A stretch of 64,000 bases of DNA. Origin: Erwinia sp. SLM-02. GTDB taxonomy: Bacteria; Pseudomonadota; Gammaproteobacteria; Enterobacterales; Enterobacteriaceae. The stretch lies in assembly GCF_037450285.1 (NCBI RefSeq), contig NZ_JAQISN010000001.1, positions 620,001 to 684,000 of the forward strand, given 5' to 3'. Shown in pieces: positions 25,887 to 33,789 of the stretch. The notes below the pieces were generated by a model. That model had not been told where the DNA came from, searched no databases, and was given only the letters and a program-made list of their open reading frames with translations. Numbering within the stretch: the first letter of the stretch is position 1; each line of letters starts with the position of its first letter. Position numbers and translations under genes: made by a program.

Positions 25887-26846
25887 ATGAGCCAATTTTC
25901 TGAACGTACCACCAAACCACCGAGCGTGCGGCGCATCGGCGTTTCGCTGCTGACCCGGCTGCAGATGGCCCACGGCCGCAGGCTGGTGATAGCACTGCCC
26001 TACATCTGGCTGTCGCTGCTGTTTTTACTGCCGTTCCTTATCGTACTGAAAATCAGTTTTGCTGATATAGCGCGTGCCATTCCGCCTTATACGGAACTGC
26101 TGACCTGGGCCGACGGCCAGCTGAGTATGGTGCTGAATCTCGGCAACTATTTCACGCTGACCGACGATCCGCTCTATATCGATGCCTACCTGCATTCGCT
26201 ACAGGTTGCCGCAGTCTCAACGGCTATCTGCCTGCTGATCGGCTACCCGCTGGCGTGGGCGGTGGCACATGCCTCACCCTCAACGCGCAATATCCTGCTG
26301 CTGCTGGTGATCCTGCCGTCCTGGACCTCGTTCCTGGTCAGGGTGTATGCGTGGATGGGGATCCTTAACGATAACGGTATCTTAAACCGCTTCCTGATGT
26401 GGACCGGGGTTATCGACCACCCGATCGCCATCCTGTACACCAATATGGCGGTGTATATCGGTATCGTTTACTGCTACCTGCCGTTTATGGTGCTGCCCAT
26501 CTATACCGCGCTGACCCGCATTGATTATTCGCTGGTGGAAGCGTCTCTCGACCTCGGCGCGCGTCCTCTGAAGACCTTCTTCAGCGTGATTGTGCCGCTG
26601 ACTAAAGGCGGCATTATTGCCGGTTCGATGCTGGTCTTTATCCCTGCGGTTGGCGAGTACGTGATCCCGGAACTGCTGGGCGGTCCGGACAGTATTATGA
26701 TTGGTCGCGTGCTGTGGCAGGAGTTCTTCAATAACCGCGACTGGCCGGTGGCTTCTGCGCTGGCGGTGATTATTCTGCTGATCCTGATCATGCCGATCGT
26801 CTGGTTCCATAAGCATCAGAACAAAGAGATGGGGGATAAGGCATGA
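25887..26846 (+). CDS. potH: Putrescine transport permease PotH
   Basis: PotH is one of the two membrane subunits of the putrescine importer. The 319-residue protein has six membrane helices (first near residues 35-58, VIALPYIWLSLLFLLPFLIV) and a typical EAA loop (SLVEASLDLGARPLKTFF). The second of two adjacent ATGs is chosen because GGGGGG abuts the first; E. coli PotH also starts MS. The stop overlaps the potI start (ATGA at 26843-26846), indicating translational coupling. Confidence 0.94.
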   Translation: MSQFSERTTKPPSVRRIGVSLLTRLQMAHGRRLVIALPYIWLSLLFLLPFLIVLKISFADIARAIPPYTELLTWADGQLSMVLNLGNYFTLTDDPLYIDAYLHSLQVAAVSTAICLLIGYPLAWAVAHASPSTRNILLLLVILPSWTSFLVRVYAWMGILNDNGILNRFLMWTGVIDHPIAILYTNMAVYIGIVYCYLPFMVLPIYTALTRIDYSLVEASLDLGARPLKTFFSVIVPLTKGGIIAGSMLVFIPAVGEYVIPELLGGPDSIMIGRVLWQEFFNNRDWPVASALAVIILLILIMPIVWFHKHQNKEMGDKA

Positions 26847-27688
26847 ACAGTTTGCCGACCATTCGCTCGAAGTGGCGCACGGCGATCCTCGCTGTCTGTT
26901 TCTTCTTCCTCTATGCGCCGATGCTGCTGCTGGTGATCTATTCGTTCAACTCGTCGCAGCTGGCCGCGTGGGAGAGCTTCTCGTTCCACTGGTATAACGT
27001 GCTGTTCCACGATGATGCGATGATTAGCGCCGTGACGCTCAGCCTGTCGATTGCCGCGCTGTCGGCGACGGCGGCGGTGATCCTCGGTACGATTGCCGCC
27101 GTCATTATTGTGCGTTTCGGCCGTTTTAAGGGATCGACCGGCTTTGCCTTTATGCTGACGGCTCCGCTTGTAATGCCCGATGTGATCACCGGCCTTTCGC
27201 TGCTGCTGCTGTTTGTGGCGATGGCGAACGCCTTTGGCTGGCCTGCAGATCGCGGGATGCTGACTATCTGGCTGGCGCACGTGACGTTCTGTACCGCCTA
27301 TGTGGCGGTGGTGATCAATTCGCGCCTGCGTGAGCTGGATCGGTCAATCGAAGAGGCGGCGATGGATCTGGGGGCGACGCCGCTGAAGGTGTTCTTTGTG
27401 ATCACCGTACCGATGATCGCCCCGGCCATCGTCACCGGCTGGCTGCTGGCCTTTACGCTGTCGCTGGATGATTTGGTGATTTCCAGCTTCGTTACCGGGC
27501 CGGGTGCTACCACGCTGCCGATGCAGATTTTTGCTACCGTTCGTCGCGGCGTGAATCCGGAAATCAACGCGCTGGCTTCGCTGATTCTGTTTGTGGTTGG
27601 GCTGGTGGGCTTTGTCGCCTGGCGCCTGATGGCCCACGAGGAGAAGCAGCGGATTAAGGATATTCAGAAGGCCCGCTCCGGGCACTGA
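26843..27688 (+). CDS. potI: Putrescine transport permease PotI
   Basis: PotI pairs with PotH to form the putrescine channel. The 281 residues contain six membrane helices (first AILAVCFFFLYAPMLLLVIYSF) and the EAA motif SIEEAAMDLGATPLKVFF with LSLDDLVISSFVTGPG after it, typical of spermidine/putrescine PotC-type permeases. It is the last gene of potFGHI and is followed by an intrinsic terminator. Confidence 0.95.
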   Translation: MNSLPTIRSKWRTAILAVCFFFLYAPMLLLVIYSFNSSQLAAWESFSFHWYNVLFHDDAMISAVTLSLSIAALSATAAVILGTIAAVIIVRFGRFKGSTGFAFMLTAPLVMPDVITGLSLLLLFVAMANAFGWPADRGMLTIWLAHVTFCTAYVAVVINSRLRELDRSIEEAAMDLGATPLKVFFVITVPMIAPAIVTGWLLAFTLSLDDLVISSFVTGPGATTLPMQIFATVRRGVNPEINALASLILFVVGLVGFVAWRLMAHEEKQRIKDIQKARSGH

Positions 27689-27751
27689 GTAACGTTCTGG
27701 CCTGTCGGGTCGTGCAGTGCGATTGGCACCCGATTGTATGAGATTTACCGT

Positions 27752-27783
27752 GCCGCTATGTATTTTTCATAGCGGCTTTTTTA
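27752..27783 (+). terminator. Intrinsic terminator of the potFGHI operon
   Basis: GCCGCTATG (27752-27760) and CATAGCGGC (27768-27776) form nine perfect pairs with a seven-base loop and are followed by TTTTTTAT. Standard Rho-independent terminator 63 bp after potI. Confidence 0.9.
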
Positions 27784-27788
27784 TGCTC

Positions 27789-27833
27789 GTTACTTGTTAC
27801 TTGTTACTTGTTACTTGTTACTTGTTACTTGTT
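27789..27833 (+). repeat. Heptanucleotide tandem repeat (GTTACTT x6)
   Basis: Six perfect back-to-back copies of GTTACTT (27789-27830) followed by a partial GTT. The array begins right after the pot terminator and ends shortly before repeat copy B. It lies outside any gene. Such arrays change copy number by slippage and may serve as a strain marker (VNTR). Confidence 0.95.
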
Positions 27834-27858
27834 GCTGACGGGTGAGTGCTGTGTATCC

Positions 27859-28055
27859 GGCCTTTGTGGGGGCTGCCGGGCGGTCCTCGCGCCACGCTTT
27901 GCGTGGTGCCTTCGTCTACAGCCGCTGGCCGACGGAGCGCTCGGGAGTGGGCTTCCTGCCCACGCCCGATCTGATGGCAGCGTCCCTGCTGCCCTCTCCT
28001 GGCCAGCGGCTTTCGCCTCCGCGCTGCGGATTGCCCGTCAGCCCCCACAAAGGCC
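27859..28055 (-). repeat. Structured ~200-bp repeat, copy B (minus orientation)
   Basis: Copy B has a very strong terminal stem: 27859-27881 pairs with 28033-28055, 22 of 23, the outer 17 perfect. The inner helix P2 is 27920-27930 with 28001-28011, eleven perfect pairs. Hairpins are 27976-27981 with 27988-27993 (minus-strand loop AGGGAC); 27947-27952 with 27958-27963, extended by 27941-27945 with 27965-27969 (minus-strand loop AGGAA); and 27892-27897 with 27901-27906 (loop AAA on the minus strand). Core blocks shared with copies A and C are on the minus strand (GGGCAATCCGCAGCGC and GCGAGGACCGCCC). Its arms differ from those of A and C. Confidence 0.85.
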
Positions 28056-28696
28056 GTCTACCTCTGGCCATCGTGTGGCTGCCAGTTTGAAAAACTCGGT
28101 TTGGGCGATGCGTTATTCACTCATTATCGCGATTGCTGTTTCTTAGAGGCTTTAAAGTCGAGCTTCATCGGATGGGACTGGGGTGGATACATATCCTCAA
28201 CGGGGGTTAGTTGTACCCGTTGCTATCATTGTCCCCAGTTGGGCGATCGGCTGTTTTCGACATGGTGAGGAGGCGCTGCAACCGGCTGCGGCTTGGAGTG
28301 CAGATTCAAGGATAGTGCAGATAAGCGCTGAAATTAAATTCGGCGTTGCTGTTATGCAGATCTTCCGGCGCTATTTTGTACTACCCGCGAGTCTGAGTGC
28401 CGTTTTAGAACAGTTCAGGGAAGTGTTGAAGTTGAATACTGTGTTGTTATTATGCATATCGATGTCAGAAAATTTGTACCGCACCGAATTACAAGTGTTT
28501 ATCCTCAGATATAAGGAGTAACTGTAATTGGGGATTTGACGGTTAAAAAAAACCATAACTTTGTAACTTCATATTCTGCTGTTAGTTTTGAAAGGCGTTA
28601 TTTAATGACTACCCGCTTTAAAAGCGCTCGCTTCACCAATCCTGAAATTTAATTATCCTACGATAAAAAAATCCCGTGAAAGAAACAGCAACACTC
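28056..28696. other. Gene-poor segment between inverted repeat copies B and C
   Basis: This 640-bp stretch is more A/T-rich than its flanks. Its only sizeable reading frame (28183-28521, GTG start, 112 codons) has no recognisable motif and weak coding character, so it is not called. Together with the flanking repeats it separates potI from ybjO, which are neighbours in E. coli. I see no transposase, integrase or tRNA remnant. Confidence 0.5.
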
Positions 28697-28916
28697 ATGC
28701 CGCTGAGCAGGCGGGTGGGTGTCCCAAACGGGCAATCCGCAGCGCTGAACGGAGAAAGGAAGCCAGGATGTGCCCGCAGGACGCGGGCGCAAGGCTCGGT
28801 CGGCACAGGGATGTGACGTCTGAGCCGGTCCGACTGGCTGACGCACGCAGTGAGGGTACCACGCAGCGCGTGGCACGAGGACCCGCCCGTTTGGGGCCCC
28901 CACCCGTCAGCGCCAT
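28697..28916 (+). repeat. Structured ~200-bp repeat, copy C
   Basis: Copy C has a two-part terminal stem: 28697-28706 with 28907-28916 (9 of 10), then after a bulge 28712-28733 with 28885-28906 (20 of 22). P2 is shorter, 28761-28766 with 28834-28839. Hairpins are 28772-28777 with 28783-28788 (loop AGGAC); CAC 28804-28806 with GTG 28813-28815 (loop AGGGAT); and CCACGC 28859-28864 with GCGTGG 28868-28873 (loop AGC). Shared blocks are CAATCCGCAGCGCTGA at 28733-28748 and CGAGGACC at 28876-28883. It lies upstream of ybjO in plus orientation, inverted relative to copy B. Confidence 0.85.
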
Positions 28917-29157
28917 ACCGCTATCAGCGAGGATTTCTTGAGCTGTAAATCCTATTCTGCCGCACAAATAGTCGCTTTGTCTGATTGTCATTGCAAAATA
29001 ATTAATGACCGAAAATAATTTCATTTCACAGAGTGGAATTATTGGCGCGTATAGGCTAAAAATAGTTGAATTAACCTGTCTGAATACGTGGTACGGGTTA
29101 ATAACCACACGGCAGCGGTAGGGATTGACGGTATTTAGCGCAGGGCAGGAGAGGGAT

Positions 29158-29631
29158 ATGTCAGAAGTGTTCAGAGGTGGCGGTGCATTGTCCGGTGAGC
29201 GGTTAGCTATCCCGGTGCCGGTACTTATCGCTGGCAGCGCCGTGATTGCTACCCGGGTGCTTAGCGTGCTGCTTCTGGCCAATGAACTGGGCTACGAAGA
29301 GGTGATGAACTTTATTCACCGCAGCGCGCAGTCCTGGGACTCCACCTTAATCTTTATTGCCAGCCAGCTGATCTTCTTCCTTGAATTGCGCTGTGCGATC
29401 GCCATGATCCGCGGGCGGAACTGGGGCCGCTGGACGTTCCTCGCCACCCAACTGGTGGTGCTGCTGTATATGATGGTGGCCACGCTGACCGGCATATACC
29501 CGGAGATCTTCAGCATTAGCGGTGAAGATAACGTCCGCATTATCAGTTCGCTTATTGCGCAAAAATTCCCGGATATGCTGGTCCTGCTGCTGCTTTTTGT
29601 ACCGCTAAGCAGCCGAAACTATTATCGCTGA
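29158..29631 (+). CDS. ybjO: YbjO family inner-membrane protein (DUF2593)
   Basis: A protein of 157 residues with about four membrane helices and unknown function. It matches E. coli YbjO over VSVLMLANE/VLSVLLLANE, the SWDSTLIFIA segment, FLELRCAIAMIRGRNWGRW and the C-terminal LVLLLLFVPLSSRNYYR. The ATG at 29158 is preferred over the open frame from 29125 because AGGAGAGGG lies just upstream and the E. coli protein starts at the same point. Confidence 0.88.
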   Translation: MSEVFRGGGALSGERLAIPVPVLIAGSAVIATRVLSVLLLANELGYEEVMNFIHRSAQSWDSTLIFIASQLIFFLELRCAIAMIRGRNWGRWTFLATQLVVLLYMMVATLTGIYPEIFSISGEDNVRIISSLIAQKFPDMLVLLLLFVPLSSRNYYR

Positions 29632-29719
29632 GCCGCGCTGAGTCTGAGGCTGCAACCGGCGCTGATTTGGGTATATACTGTCGCCCTGCATTTCGCATTC
29701 CCAATCAACAGGCTTTAAC

Positions 29720-30850
29720 ATGCATTGCGCGCTCTACGATGCCGGTCGCTGCCAATCCTGCCAGTGGCTGGAGACGCCGTACCCCCAGCAACTTTCGCAA
29801 AAACAGACTCATCTGCAGCAGCTGATGGCTTCGCTGCCGGTAGCAAACTGGCTGGAGCCGGTGATTTCTCCGCCGGAAAAATTCCGTAACAAGGCGAAAA
29901 TGGTGGTCAGCGGCAGCGTCGAACGCCCGCTGCTAGGTATGCTGCATCGTGACGGTACGCCCGTCGATCTCTGCGACTGCCCGCTTTATCCCGACAGTTT
30001 TACCGATGTGTTTGCCGCGCTGCGCCCGTTTATCGCCCGTGCCGGGCTGACGCCGTATAACGTGGCGCGTCGTCGCGGCGAGCTGAAGTTTATTCTGCTG
30101 ACGGAAAGCCGCTACAGCGGCGAACTGATGCTGCGCTTTGTGCTGCGTTCAACCACCAAGCTCGCGCAGCTGAAGGCGGCGCTGCCGGAGCTGCAGCGCA
30201 CGTTACCGCAGCTGGCGGCGATCTCTGCCAATATTCAGCCGGTGCCGATGGCGATTCTGGAAGGGGACGAAGAGATCCCGCTGACGGATAATCAGGCGCT
30301 GGCCGAGCAGCTGAATGACGTTCCGCTGTGGATCCGCCCGCAGAGCTTTTTCCAGACTAACCCGGAAGTGGCGGCATCGCTGTATGCCACCGCGCGCCGC
30401 TGGGTGGGCGAACTGGGCGTTAGCAGCATGTGGGATCTGTTCTGCGGAGTGGGGGGCTTTGGCCTGCACTGCGCCACGCCGGATATGCAGCTGACCGGCA
30501 TTGAGATCAGCAAAGAGGCGATTGCCTGTGCGAAACGGTCTGCCGAACTGATGGGGTTAACCCGGGTGAACTTCGCCGCGCTGGACTCTACGGCGTTTGC
30601 CACCGGTGAAGGCAGCGTGCCGGAACTGGTGCTGGTGAACCCGCCACGACGGGGTATCGGTGCCGAACTGTGCGATTACCTGACCCGAATGGCGCCGCCG
30701 TGGATTCTGTATTCCAGCTGTAATGCGGTGACGATGGCGACGGATATTGCGCGGTTAAAGGATTATCGTATCGTCCAGGTGCAGCTGTTTGATATGTTCC
30801 CGCACACCGCGCATTACGAAGTGCTGACGCTGCTACAGCGGAAAGCGTAA
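29720..30850 (+). CDS. rlmC: 23S rRNA m5U747 methyltransferase RlmC
   Basis: RlmC methylates C5 of uridine 747 of 23S rRNA using SAM. The 376 residues carry the iron-sulfur cysteines CALYDAGRCQSC near the N-terminus plus CPLYP near residue 93, the SAM loop WDLFCGVGGFGLHCA at about 238, the PPRRG motif (VNPPRRGIG), and the catalytic cysteine in SSCNAVTMATD. The TRAM domain is absent, as normal for RlmC compared with RlmD. It is convergent with artJ. Confidence 0.95.
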   Translation: MHCALYDAGRCQSCQWLETPYPQQLSQKQTHLQQLMASLPVANWLEPVISPPEKFRNKAKMVVSGSVERPLLGMLHRDGTPVDLCDCPLYPDSFTDVFAALRPFIARAGLTPYNVARRRGELKFILLTESRYSGELMLRFVLRSTTKLAQLKAALPELQRTLPQLAAISANIQPVPMAILEGDEEIPLTDNQALAEQLNDVPLWIRPQSFFQTNPEVAASLYATARRWVGELGVSSMWDLFCGVGGFGLHCATPDMQLTGIEISKEAIACAKRSAELMGLTRVNFAALDSTAFATGEGSVPELVLVNPPRRGIGAELCDYLTRMAPPWILYSSCNAVTMATDIARLKDYRIVQVQLFDMFPHTAHYEVLTLLQRKA

Positions 30851-30856
30851 ACACCA

Positions 30857-30885
30857 GGCGGGCCGCGAGAATATCACCGCCCGCC
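30857..30885. terminator. Stem-loop between convergent rlmC and artJ
   Basis: GGCGGGC (30857-30863) and GCCCGCC (30879-30885) flank a 15-base loop between the two stops. There is no U-tract; the role in ending both transcripts is inferred from position. Confidence 0.5.
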
Positions 30886-30892
30886 GGGTTAA

Positions 30893-31624
30893 TTACTCCG
30901 GGAACCAGCGCTGATTGATCTTCTCAATGGTGCCGTTCGCCCGCAGCGTATCCAGCGCGGTATTCAATTTTGCCAGTAGTTCCGCGTTATCCTTGCGAAC
31001 CGCAATGCCCAGGCCGGTGCCAAAATAGCTGCTGTCGGTAACGTGCGCACCAACGGTACCCAGATTCGGGTTAGACTTCAGCCACTGGTTCACTACCGCG
31101 CTGTCGCCGAAAATCCCGTCCAGGCGGTTATTTTTCAGGTCCAGAATGGCGTTCTGATAGCTGTCATAGGCCACGGCGGTAATTTCCGGATGCTGCTCCT
31201 GTAAATACTTCTGGTGGGTGGTGCCGTTTTCCATACCCACGCGTTTGCCTTTCAGCTGCGACAGGTCGCTAAATTTGCCTTTTGGCGCAATCAGGATCGC
31301 GGAATTGGCGTAGTAAGGTTTGGTGAAGCTCACCTGCTGACTGCGCTCCGGGGTGATATCCATCCCGGAAATCACCGCGTCGTAACGACGGAATTTCAGG
31401 GCCGGGACCAGGCTGTCAAACGGGTTATTGGTGAAGGTACAGTCTGCCTTCATCTCTTCACACAGCGCCTTAGCCAGATCGATATCAAAGCCAACAATCT
31501 GATTGTCGCTGTCCAGCGATTCAAACGGTGGATAGGTGGCAGAGGAAGCAAAACGGATCTTGTCTGCCGCAACCGCCCCAAAGGCCATGCTGGCCAGAAC
31601 CGTGGCCAGAATAATTTTTTTCAT
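30893..31624 (-). CDS. artJ: Arginine-binding periplasmic protein ArtJ
   Basis: ArtJ binds L-arginine for the Art ABC importer. The 243-residue SBP_bac_3 protein has a signal peptide (KKIILATVLASMAFGAVAA before DKIRFASSATYPPFE) and family segments NQIVGFDIDLAKAL, AVISGMDITPER, NGTTHQKYL and GTGLGIAVRK. The ATG at 31624 gives the signal peptide; the frame is open further upstream into artM. It starts only 31 bp after the artM stop, without room for the separate promoter known from E. coli, so it looks co-transcribed with artPIQM here. Confidence 0.94.
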   Translation of the reverse strand: MKKIILATVLASMAFGAVAADKIRFASSATYPPFESLDSDNQIVGFDIDLAKALCEEMKADCTFTNNPFDSLVPALKFRRYDAVISGMDITPERSQQVSFTKPYYANSAILIAPKGKFSDLSQLKGKRVGMENGTTHQKYLQEQHPEITAVAYDSYQNAILDLKNNRLDGIFGDSAVVNQWLKSNPNLGTVGAHVTDSSYFGTGLGIAVRKDNAELLAKLNTALDTLRANGTIEKINQRWFPE

Positions 31625-31655
31625 GTTATTAGTTCCTTGCTTAAAAATCTCAGTC

Positions 31656-32324
31656 TCAGCTGCGCTGTTCAAAGGCTAATGCCCGGCGTTCAATCAGCCG
31701 CATCAGCAGGGTCAGCAATCCGTTGACGACGAGATAAATCACCCCGGCGGCAGCAAATACCGTCACGTCATAGGTCCGGCCATACAGCAGCTGCCCGTGC
31801 CCCATCACTTCCATCAGCGTGATGGTGTAGGCCAGTGAGGTACTTTTAAACACCAGCACCACCTCATTGGAATACGAGGAGAGGGCGCGCTTAAAGGCGT
31901 ACGGCAGTAAAATCCGCAGCGTATCTTTCCGGTTCATGCCCAGCGCCGCACAGGACTGCCACTGCCCGGCGGGAATGGCCCGCACCGCGCCGTGGAACAG
32001 CAGGGCGGTATAGGCGGCGCTGTTCAGCGACAGCGCCAGCAGGGCACACAGCCACGGCTGCGACAGTAAATGCCAGAGCCAGGAGATGTTTTGAATGGAA
32101 GGAAACTGGCCGGGGCCGTAGTAAATCAGGAAGATCTGCACCAGCAGCGGAGTGCCGGTAAACAGCGTGATGTAACCGCGGGTAATCTGGCTGAGAACCG
32201 GGACTTTCAGGGCCAGGATCACCGTGAAAACCAGCGCCAGCAGCAACGCCAGCAGCAGCGAGGCCACGGTCAGCGTCAGGCTGGTTTGCAGACCTTTCAG
32301 CAGTTCGGGGAAGTAACTCAGCAT
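31656..32324 (-). CDS. artM: Arginine transport permease ArtM
   Basis: ArtM is one membrane subunit of the arginine importer (His/Glu/Gln/Arg permease type). The 222 residues hold about five helices with the EAA-type loop PAGQWQSCAALGMNRKDTL and the following ILLPYAFKRALSSYSNEVVLVFKSTSL. The start codon overlaps the artQ stop at 32324. The two permeases form a heterodimer served by ArtP. Confidence 0.94.
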   Translation of the reverse strand: MLSYFPELLKGLQTSLTLTVASLLLALLLALVFTVILALKVPVLSQITRGYITLFTGTPLLVQIFLIYYGPGQFPSIQNISWLWHLLSQPWLCALLALSLNSAAYTALLFHGAVRAIPAGQWQSCAALGMNRKDTLRILLPYAFKRALSSYSNEVVLVFKSTSLAYTITLMEVMGHGQLLYGRTYDVTVFAAAGVIYLVVNGLLTLLMRLIERRALAFEQRS

Positions 32325-33040
32325 CAGGAACCTCCGCGCTCAAAGCGCGTCGTGCGCAGTTCAATACGCTTCAGCACCTGCTGGCTGAACAGGGTGATCA
32401 GCAGATAGATCGCCGCCGCAATAACGTACCAGGTAAAGGGTTCCTGCGTGCGGGTGGCGATGCTTTTAGTCTGCAGCATAATATCGTTAACGCTAATCAG
32501 TGAAACCAGCGCGGTGTCTTTCAGCAGCACCAGCCACTGGTTACCGAGACCGGGCAGGGCATGACGCCACATCTGCGGCATAATCAGCCGGAAGAAAATT
32601 GCCGATTTTTTCATCCCCAGCGCCTGGCCGGACTCCCACTGGCCTGCAGGAACGGCTTTTAACGCGCCCCTGAGCGTTTGCGAAGCATAGGCCGAATAGA
32701 GGATGGCCAGCGCGATAACGCCGCACAGGAACGGGCTGACGTCAAAGTTTTCAATGGTGACCTGAATCGGGATCTTCACGACGCCCAGATTCAGGGTGAA
32801 TCCGTCGGAGAGGGTCAGCAGCAGCTGCGAGGCACCAAAGTAGATAAACAGCACCACGAGGATTTCCGGCAGCCCGCGAAACAGCGTCACCAGCAGCGTA
32901 CCCAGCCACGCCAGCGGCCGCCAGCGCGCGGATTCCCACACGGCGAAGACCATCGCGAGCGCCAGCCCGACGATCAGGGCACAAACGGCAAGGCCGACGG
33001 TCATCCCGGCGGCGCTGGCAAGAGAATAAAATTCGCTCAT
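32324..33040 (-). CDS. artQ: Arginine transport permease ArtQ
   Basis: ArtQ is the partner permease of ArtM. The 238 residues show five helices (first MTVGLAVCALIVGLALAMVF region), the segment TLLVTLFRGLPEILVVLFIY and the EAA loop PAGQWESGQALGMKKSAIF. It begins three bases after the artI stop codon and its own stop overlaps artM, so the genes are tightly coupled. Confidence 0.94.
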   Translation of the reverse strand: MSEFYSLASAAGMTVGLAVCALIVGLALAMVFAVWESARWRPLAWLGTLLVTLFRGLPEILVVLFIYFGASQLLLTLSDGFTLNLGVVKIPIQVTIENFDVSPFLCGVIALAILYSAYASQTLRGALKAVPAGQWESGQALGMKKSAIFFRLIMPQMWRHALPGLGNQWLVLLKDTALVSLISVNDIMLQTKSIATRTQEPFTWYVIAAAIYLLITLFSQQVLKRIELRTTRFERGGS

Positions 33041-33043
33041 TAA

Positions 33044-33775
33044 TTACTGCTGAAACCACTTACTGTAGATAGTTTTATAGGTGCCGTCGGCTTTCACCTT
33101 ATCCAGCGCCGCGTTGAACTTGCCCTGCAGGTCGGTGTTGCCCTGGCGAACCGCAATGCCTAAACCGGTACCGAAGTAGGACTTGTCGGTCACTTTCTCA
33201 CCCAGCGCAGCCAGGTTCGGGTTCTGTTTTAACCACTCGTTGACCACGGCGGTGTCACCGAATACCGCATCGATACGGCCATTTTTCAGGTCAAGAATGG
33301 CGTTCTGATAGCTGTCGTAAGGCACCAGATTGATGTCAGCCTGTTTTTCGCTGAGGTATTTCTGGTGAGTGGTGCCGTTCTGTACGCCAACGCGCTTGCC
33401 TTTCAGGGCGTCAATGCTGGCGACTTTACCTTTCTGCACCACGAACAGGGCGGAGTTGTCATAGTAGGCGTTGGTGAAGAGCACCTGTTTTTCGCGCTCT
33501 GGCGTAATGTCCATGCCGGCCATCACCGCATCGAAGCGACGGAATTTCAGGCTGGGGATCAGGCTGTCGAAGGCCTGGTTGCTGAAGGTACATTCCGCGC
33601 CAATTTCACGGCACAGGGCGTTAGCCAGATCGACATCAAAGCCCTGGATTTTGTTATCGGCGTCAACGAACTCAAACGGAGGATAGGACGCTTCGGTCGC
33701 AAAACGAATGGTCTGGGCAGCGCTGGCCCCCAGGCTGATGCTGGCTAAAAGTGCGGCAAGTACAACTTTTTTCAT
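33044..33775 (-). CDS. artI: Arginine-family periplasmic binding protein ArtI
   Basis: ArtI is the second periplasmic binding protein of the art system; its ligand is less certain than that of ArtJ. The 243-residue precursor has a signal peptide (KKVVLAALLASISLGASA before AQTIRFATEASYPPFEF) and strong resemblance to ArtJ (NKIQGFDVDLANAL, GMDITPER, NGTTHQKYL), consistent with gene duplication. The second of two adjacent ATGs is chosen because AGGA lies seven bases upstream. It sits between artP and artQ as in E. coli. Confidence 0.93.
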   Translation of the reverse strand: MKKVVLAALLASISLGASAAQTIRFATEASYPPFEFVDADNKIQGFDVDLANALCREIGAECTFSNQAFDSLIPSLKFRRFDAVMAGMDITPEREKQVLFTNAYYDNSALFVVQKGKVASIDALKGKRVGVQNGTTHQKYLSEKQADINLVPYDSYQNAILDLKNGRIDAVFGDTAVVNEWLKQNPNLAALGEKVTDKSYFGTGLGIAVRQGNTDLQGKFNAALDKVKADGTYKTIYSKWFQQ

Positions 33776-33789
33776 CATTATGTCCTGCG

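Noticed and set aside
27859..28055. Insertion sequence or MITE with terminal inverted repeats
   Set aside because: The terminal repeats differ completely between copies A, B and C and no target duplication was evident, which does not fit a transposon end recognised by one transposase. RNA structure explains the pattern better.
27808..28146. Overlapping plus- and minus-strand frames in and around repeat copy B
   Set aside because: They follow the inverted-repeat structure and the tandem array; none shows a start signal, signal peptide or known motif.
28183..28521. Plus-strand frame of 112 codons with GTG start
   Set aside because: There is no recognisable motif and only a weak start signal. 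Kept as a possibility in the description of the region but not called a gene.
28697..28916. REP/BIME or ERIC element
   Set aside because: ERIC units have a conserved 127-bp core that is not seen, and REP units are about 20-40 bp; these elements are about 200 bp with a different core.
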